Notes under the pieces: model-generated
What the model saw: the letters and a program-made list of their open reading frames with translations, nothing else
Database searches by the model: none
Told to the model about the DNA's origin: nothing
NCBI GenBank assembly: GCA_002448305.1
Contig: DJWY01000025.1
Span: 65,894-129,893, forward strand
Direction: 5' to 3'
DNA from: Selenomonadales bacterium UBA7018
GTDB taxonomy: Bacteria > Bacillota > Negativicutes > Selenomonadales > Selenomonadaceae
DNA: 64,000 nt
Shown: positions 60,366 to 64,000 of the stretch, piece after piece
How the letters are laid out: each line of letters opens with the position of its first letter
Position numbering within the stretch: position 1 is the first letter of the stretch
Program-made: the position numbers and the translations under genes

Positions 60366-61484
60366 TCAATCCTTTCTTTTTAGTTCGTTTTCCAATTCAG
60401 CAATTCGAGCTTGAGCCTGCGCGGCAAATTGTCGAAGTTGAAAAGCCTGCAGAAAATAAATATTTGCCATGCTGAAAATAAAACTATTTAGTGCAATATT
60501 ATCGCCTTCGCCTAATTCTTTTCGCAAAAGTTCATCAAGAGCGAACGGAGGAATTTTTGTGTACACACTAAGAAGATGACCGAAAATATCTTGAATCAAC
60601 ATGTTAAACATAGCGTATTTCAAATCAGGACGGTTTGAAAAAGCTTGGCGGTCGTCTAAATATTTGTCCAGATAGTCGATACCTTCTTTAAGCATTGTTA
60701 TTCGAGAGAGCAAAAACTTCTCAGCTTTGTCGTTATCTTGCCAGAGGAGAGAATCAGGACGACCGCGATGAACATAAATGACGTTCGGGACAACAAGATA
60801 CCTTTCGGCAGAACAAATTTCGCAAATTGTAAAAAGCATATCGTCCAGAGCGACGCCGACAAAGCGAAGTTGATTTTTAACAACAAAATCGCGGCGAATC
60901 AGCTGGAGCCATATACTCCACGTTAGCCACTTCCTAGCGAAATCAGCGGCGCGTTTCGCTAAATCTTCGTCAAGCAAGGTCGGCTTTGTTATGAAAATTT
61001 TGTCGCCCGAAGGATAAGTGGAAGGTTTAGTTTTCTTTATCCGTTCAAAGTCGTGTATAGTTTCTGTGGTTGCACCGTAGTTTTTTTCGCACTGAACGAC
61101 ATCAACGTTATATTCCTTAGCAAGCGTGTAAAGTTCCTCTAAGCCCGTTGTCATAATTACATCGTCGTTATCCATGAAATAAAGATATTCGCCGCGAGAA
61201 TAAGCTATACCTAAATTTCTAGGCTCGGTAGCACTGCCGGAATTTTTTCGCGTATGCACAAGCTTTAACCGCCCGTCAAATTTTTTAGCGTAGTTTTCGA
61301 CAATGGCGCAACTTTTATCAATGGAACAGTCATCAACCACAATCACTTCAAAATTTTTAAACGTCTGCGCGAGAATACTTTCGAGACAATCGCCGATATA
61401 TTTTTCCGCGTTGTACATAGGAATGACGACCGAGACCGCTGGATAAATTGAGTTGGGGGGGGTGTAGATTTTTTGTTTAGTCAT
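60366..61484 (-). CDS. Family 2 glycosyltransferase with C8 tract near the start
   Basis: A 372-aa GT-A glycosyltransferase probably acting on surface glycans: VSVVIPMYNAEKYIGDCLESIL, VIVVDDCSIDKS, and the metal motif FMDNDDV. The C-terminal ~90 residues are helical with a terminal coiled coil (AQAQARIAELENELKRK). ATG 61484 with GGAG is used; the open frame continues 17 codons into cca but without a site. Codons 8-10 are ACC CCC CCC, making a run of eight C (61455-61462) that could slip. It starts 4 bp after cca. Confidence 0.88.
   Translation of the reverse strand: MTKQKIYTPPNSIYPAVSVVIPMYNAEKYIGDCLESILAQTFKNFEVIVVDDCSIDKSCAIVENYAKKFDGRLKLVHTRKNSGSATEPRNLGIAYSRGEYLYFMDNDDVIMTTGLEELYTLAKEYNVDVVQCEKNYGATTETIHDFERIKKTKPSTYPSGDKIFITKPTLLDEDLAKRAADFARKWLTWSIWLQLIRRDFVVKNQLRFVGVALDDMLFTICEICSAERYLVVPNVIYVHRGRPDSLLWQDNDKAEKFLLSRITMLKEGIDYLDKYLDDRQAFSNRPDLKYAMFNMLIQDIFGHLLSVYTKIPPFALDELLRKELGEGDNIALNSFIFSMANIYFLQAFQLRQFAAQAQARIAELENELKRKD
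61455..61462. repeat. Homopolymer G8/C8 tract inside a glycosyltransferase gene
   Basis: Eight G on the plus strand (C in the coding strand) at codons 8-10. Gain or loss of one base would shift the frame near the start, the usual arrangement for phase-variable surface-glycan genes. It is the longest G/C run noticed in the window. Confidence 0.8.
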
Positions 61485-61488
61485 AAGC

Positions 61489-62721
61489 TCAAGTCTCCTT
61501 TGCATAAAGTTCAACAAAGCGGCGGATTCTCTCATCGAAAATCCACTTGCCGATATTTTTTCCTGTAAGTTCTGGCGGCGCGTCCTTTCCGCCGATTTTC
61601 AAAAGCTCGTCAATAATTTCCTTCGCGTGTTCAAGGTAAAACGGCAAGCCGTGATTGTCAATACGGATTATGTCGCAAAAATCTTTGACGCTGATTTTTA
61701 AGCCGTAAATCCTCAACAGCAGGTCGACAATTTTTCCGGGCTTTTCAAGGCGCGCCGCTCGCATGTGTTCGCGAATGACGAACGCCGCAATTTTTTTCCA
61801 TTCGTTCGGCAAAGTCATGCGCTGATTCATTTTCTCTAGGACTTCAAGCCCGCGCTGTTCGTGTTTATAGTGGTGCGGAAGTTTTTCGGGAGGCGTCGTG
61901 CCTTTGCCTATGTCGTGCATGAGTGCCGCAAATCGGACAATCGGCTTGGGATTTATTTTCGCCACGTCGTCAACAATCTGCAAAGTATGTTCATAGGCGT
62001 CGCCTTCGGGGTGAAAATGAGTCGGCTGAATTTTCCCGCGCAGTTGAGCAATCTCCGGAAAAGTTACTTCCAATAAATCAGCCCGCTCTAAACTCCGAAA
62101 GAAAATTGACGGCTTATCGGTTTTAAGGGCGGTTTGCAGTTCGTCGAAAATTCTTTCTGACGGCTCGTGCGCAAGTTCATCACGACAAAGCCGCATTGCT
62201 TCGACAGTCTCCTCGCAGATTTCAAAATTGAATTGTGCCGCTTGCCTAGCCGCTCGCAATGCTCTGACTGGGTCGTCAACGAAATGTTCAGAAACGGCGC
62301 GAATTTTTTTATTGATAACGTCTTCGCGCCCGCCGAAAGGGTCAATCAATTCACCGCTGAGAATTTCAATCGCCATTGCGTTAATCGTCGTGTCGCGCCG
62401 GTATAAATCTTGCTCAATCGTCACATCCGGCGAAAATGAAATTTCAAAGCCACGATAACCCGCACCAATTTTTTTCTCCGTACGGGCAAAAGCGACTTCG
62501 CAAAAGGCGTCGTCAATCTCAATCGAATAGACAGGAAAAGATTTTCCGAACTTTGCGGCGTTGGGGAATAGTTGATTAAAAGTTTTCGCGTCAAGCCCCG
62601 TGACGCAATAGTCTTTGTCGTGCGCTACGACGGAGCGAAATTTATCGCGAACCGCCCCGCCGACAAGATAAGCCGCGCCGCCTGCCTCATTAATCTTTTT
62701 AGCAAAATCAAGTTCAGTCAT
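61489..62721 (-). CDS. cca: CCA tRNA nucleotidyltransferase (with HD domain)
   Basis: A 410-aa class II enzyme that adds or repairs the 3' CCA of tRNAs. YLVGGAVRDKF at ~18-28 and the catalytic HDKDYCVTG (two Asp) define the nucleotidyltransferase; RRDTTINAMA and FGGREDVINKKIRAV follow, then an HD domain (ALMHDIGKG) as in multifunctional CCA enzymes or poly(A) polymerase relatives. The RRD..INAMA pattern does not by itself separate CCA-adding from A-adding activity. Confidence 0.9.
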   Translation of the reverse strand: MTELDFAKKINEAGGAAYLVGGAVRDKFRSVVAHDKDYCVTGLDAKTFNQLFPNAAKFGKSFPVYSIEIDDAFCEVAFARTEKKIGAGYRGFEISFSPDVTIEQDLYRRDTTINAMAIEILSGELIDPFGGREDVINKKIRAVSEHFVDDPVRALRAARQAAQFNFEICEETVEAMRLCRDELAHEPSERIFDELQTALKTDKPSIFFRSLERADLLEVTFPEIAQLRGKIQPTHFHPEGDAYEHTLQIVDDVAKINPKPIVRFAALMHDIGKGTTPPEKLPHHYKHEQRGLEVLEKMNQRMTLPNEWKKIAAFVIREHMRAARLEKPGKIVDLLLRIYGLKISVKDFCDIIRIDNHGLPFYLEHAKEIIDELLKIGGKDAPPELTGKNIGKWIFDERIRRFVELYAKET

Positions 62722-62790
62722 TGTAATTCCTTAAAAATTTTTCTAAAGCTCAAGCGCGGCGTTTACGCTAAAAATTTTGAATAGCACGGC

Positions 62791-62818
62791 GCGCTAACTG
62801 GATGCAACGTCACGTTGC
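62791..62818. repeat. Dispersed palindrome-containing element, partial copy 3
   Basis: GCGCTAACTGGATGCAACGTCACGTTGC matches the right end of copy 2 and ends with the same 15-bp palindrome (62804-62818), directly against the tyrS stop codon (62819). Confidence 0.7.
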
Positions 62819-64000
62819 TCAGTCATTGTGAATCCTGTAGAATTTCTTTTTGCCCTTGCGAATTACCGCAGGGAAATCTTTTTCCGACAAAATATAATCA
62901 ACGTCGGAAATTTTTTCATCGTTAAGCGTCAAGCCGCTCTGCGCGATAAGTCGACGCCCTTCTGACTTTGATTCTATAATTTTTGCGGCTGCTAAAACGT
63001 CCAGTAATTTTTTTCCGACAGCGTCTGAAACTTCAACGCTCGGCATATTCTCGGAAGATTGCCCCGCGAAAATTTCTGAGGCAGATTTTTCAGCAGCCCT
63101 TGCCGCCTCCTCGCCGTGTACAAGTTTTGTAACTTCATACGCCAAAACTTTTTTAGCTTCGTTAATCGCGGCGTCCTTCAAATTGCTAAGGCGATTAACT
63201 TCGTCCATAGGAACAAACGTCAACAAGCTAAGGCAAGTTTTAACGTCCGCATCGTCAACGTTGCGCCAGTATTGATAGAAATCGTAGGGAGAAACTTTTT
63301 CCGCGTCGAGCCAAAGTGCGCCGCCGGCAGTCTTGCCCATTTTCGAGCCGTCACTTTTAAGCAAAAGTTTATTCGTCAAGCCGTAAGCCGCTCTGCCCGT
63401 CTTGCGCCGCGTGAGTTCGACGCCCGCAATTATATTCGACCATTGGTCATCGCCGCCCATTTGCAAAACGCAATCATAATCGCCATTGAGCTTGTAGAAG
63501 TCGTAAGCTTGCATAACCATGTAGTTGAATTCAAGGAACGTCAAGCCCTTTTCCCAACGCTGCTTATAGCATTCCGCCGCCAACATACGATTAACCGTGA
63601 AATGCGCTCCGACTTCGCGCAAAATATCAATATAGCCGAGCTTGCGGAGCCAATCGCCGTTGTTGACCATTAAAGCTTTTCCGTCGCTGAAGTCGATAAA
63701 ACGCGCCATTTGCTTTTTGAAGCATTCGCAGTTGTGCTCAATAACTTCGTCCGTCATAACCTTGCGCAAATCCGAACGTCCCGACGGGTCGCCAATAGTG
63801 CCGGTGCCGCCGCCCACTAAACAAATCGGGCGATGTCCTGCGCGTTGCATGTGCGCCATTGCCATTAGCGCGATAAAATGTCCGGCGTGCAAACTGTCAG
63901 CGGTCGGGTCGAAGCCGATATAAAACGTAACTTTATTTTCGCCGAGCAATTTTTTTACTTCCGCTTCGTCGGTGCACTGCGCTATAAAGCCGCGCTCCGT
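62819..64000 (-). CDS. tyrS: Tyrosyl-tRNA synthetase (5' end outside window)
   Basis: The frame is open to the right edge (393 residues visible); by comparison with the family about 10-15 N-terminal residues are missing. Class I signatures: HAGH (HIGH) in ADSLHAGHF, and KMGKT (KMSKS-like) in [10 protein letters not shown]; TyrRS-specific GGDDQWSNI and YDFYQYWRN are present. The C-terminal S4-like RNA-binding domain ([18 protein letters not shown]) ends the protein. The stop abuts a palindromic element. Confidence 0.95.
   Translation of the reverse strand, partial: TERGFIAQCTDEAEVKKLLGENKVTFYIGFDPTADSLHAGHFIALMAMAHMQRAGHRPICLVGGGTGTIGDPSGRSDLRKVMTDEVIEHNCECFKKQMARFIDFSDGKALMVNNGDWLRKLGYIDILREVGAHFTVNRMLAAECYKQRWEKGLTFLEFNYMVMQAYDFYKLNGDYDCVLQMGGDDQWSNIIAGVELTRRKTGRAAYGLTNKLLLKSDGSKMGKTAGGALWLDAEKVSPYDFYQYWRNVDDADVKTCLSLLTFVPMDEVNRLSNLKDAAINEAKKVLAYEVTKLVHGEEAARAAEKSASEIFAGQSSENMPSVEVSDAVGKKLLDVLAAAKIIESKSEGRRLIAQSGLTLNDEKISDVDYILSEKDFPAVIRKGKKKFYRIHND

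Overview
The window looks like a chromosomal segment of a diderm Firmicute, most likely Negativicutes (Selenomonas/Phascolarctobacterium-like). Firmicute-type genes (RNase J, a BofA-family protein, YitT, DivIB/FtsQ) sit beside outer-membrane export machinery (two TolC channels, an RND pump, several periplasmic adaptors). MurE carries the DNPR motif of meso-diaminopimelate-adding enzymes. This assignment is inferred from gene content, not from a marker-gene search. About 50 protein genes and one tRNA are visible. Sigma70-like promoters and hairpin-plus-T-run terminators are easy to read.

Layout. 1-2.5 kb: 5' part of a large surface or exported protein on the minus strand with a long Asp/Thr repeat, behind a leader of about 460 nt. 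2.5-9.2 kb: AMIN/amidase_3 cell-wall hydrolase, one amino-acid ABC permease and five tandem paralogous substrate-binding lipoproteins (SBPs). 9.3-9.6 kb: IS3 remnant. 9.76-23.1 kb (plus): LTA-synthase-like sulfatase, then the peptidoglycan operon murE-murF-mraY-murD-SMR-murG-murC/ddl, a small island of broken defence-type genes, and ftsQ. 23.1-28.8 kb (minus): ftsW, a DUF4422 protein and a hybrid sensor kinase. 28.9-33.1 kb (plus): CsgG-like and FlgT-like secreted proteins, BofA-like protein, an SBP-like protein with its lobes in swapped order, and a family 2 glycosyltransferase. 33.3-36.2 kb: a one-polypeptide restriction-modification-specificity enzyme. 36.3-38.4 kb: degenerate HD-GYP protein and YitT. 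38.4-47.2 kb (minus): a five-gene export operon, tolC-adaptor-NHLM HlyD-C39 peptidase ABC-NHLM ABC2. 47.5-52.1 kb: RNase J, tatA, and a tolC/adaptor pair without a pump. 52.1-64 kb (minus): tRNA-Thr, larC, a small operon with a guanylate-kinase-like protein, an orphan double-glycine leader peptide, an RND pump with adaptor, gamma-carbonic anhydrase, a glycosyltransferase with a C8 tract, CCA-adding enzyme, and tyrS running off the window.

How it fits together. The largest theme is the diderm envelope: peptidoglycan precursor synthesis, division (FtsQ, FtsW), hydrolysis (amidase), and export across two membranes. The most attractive candidate system is the NHLM-type exporter with its own outer-membrane channel, together with the small double-glycine peptide near 55.3 kb. 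The peptide's promoter shares an unusual extended motif with a second site near 33.2 kb that appears to drive a very short transcript. Several genes are structurally odd: the swapped-lobe SBP, the HD-GYP protein lacking its HD pair, the duplicated-TRD restriction enzyme, the methyltransferase fragment inside the mur operon, and an SMR gene in the place usually held by ftsW. All functional statements rest on motif recognition by eye; no database search was run.
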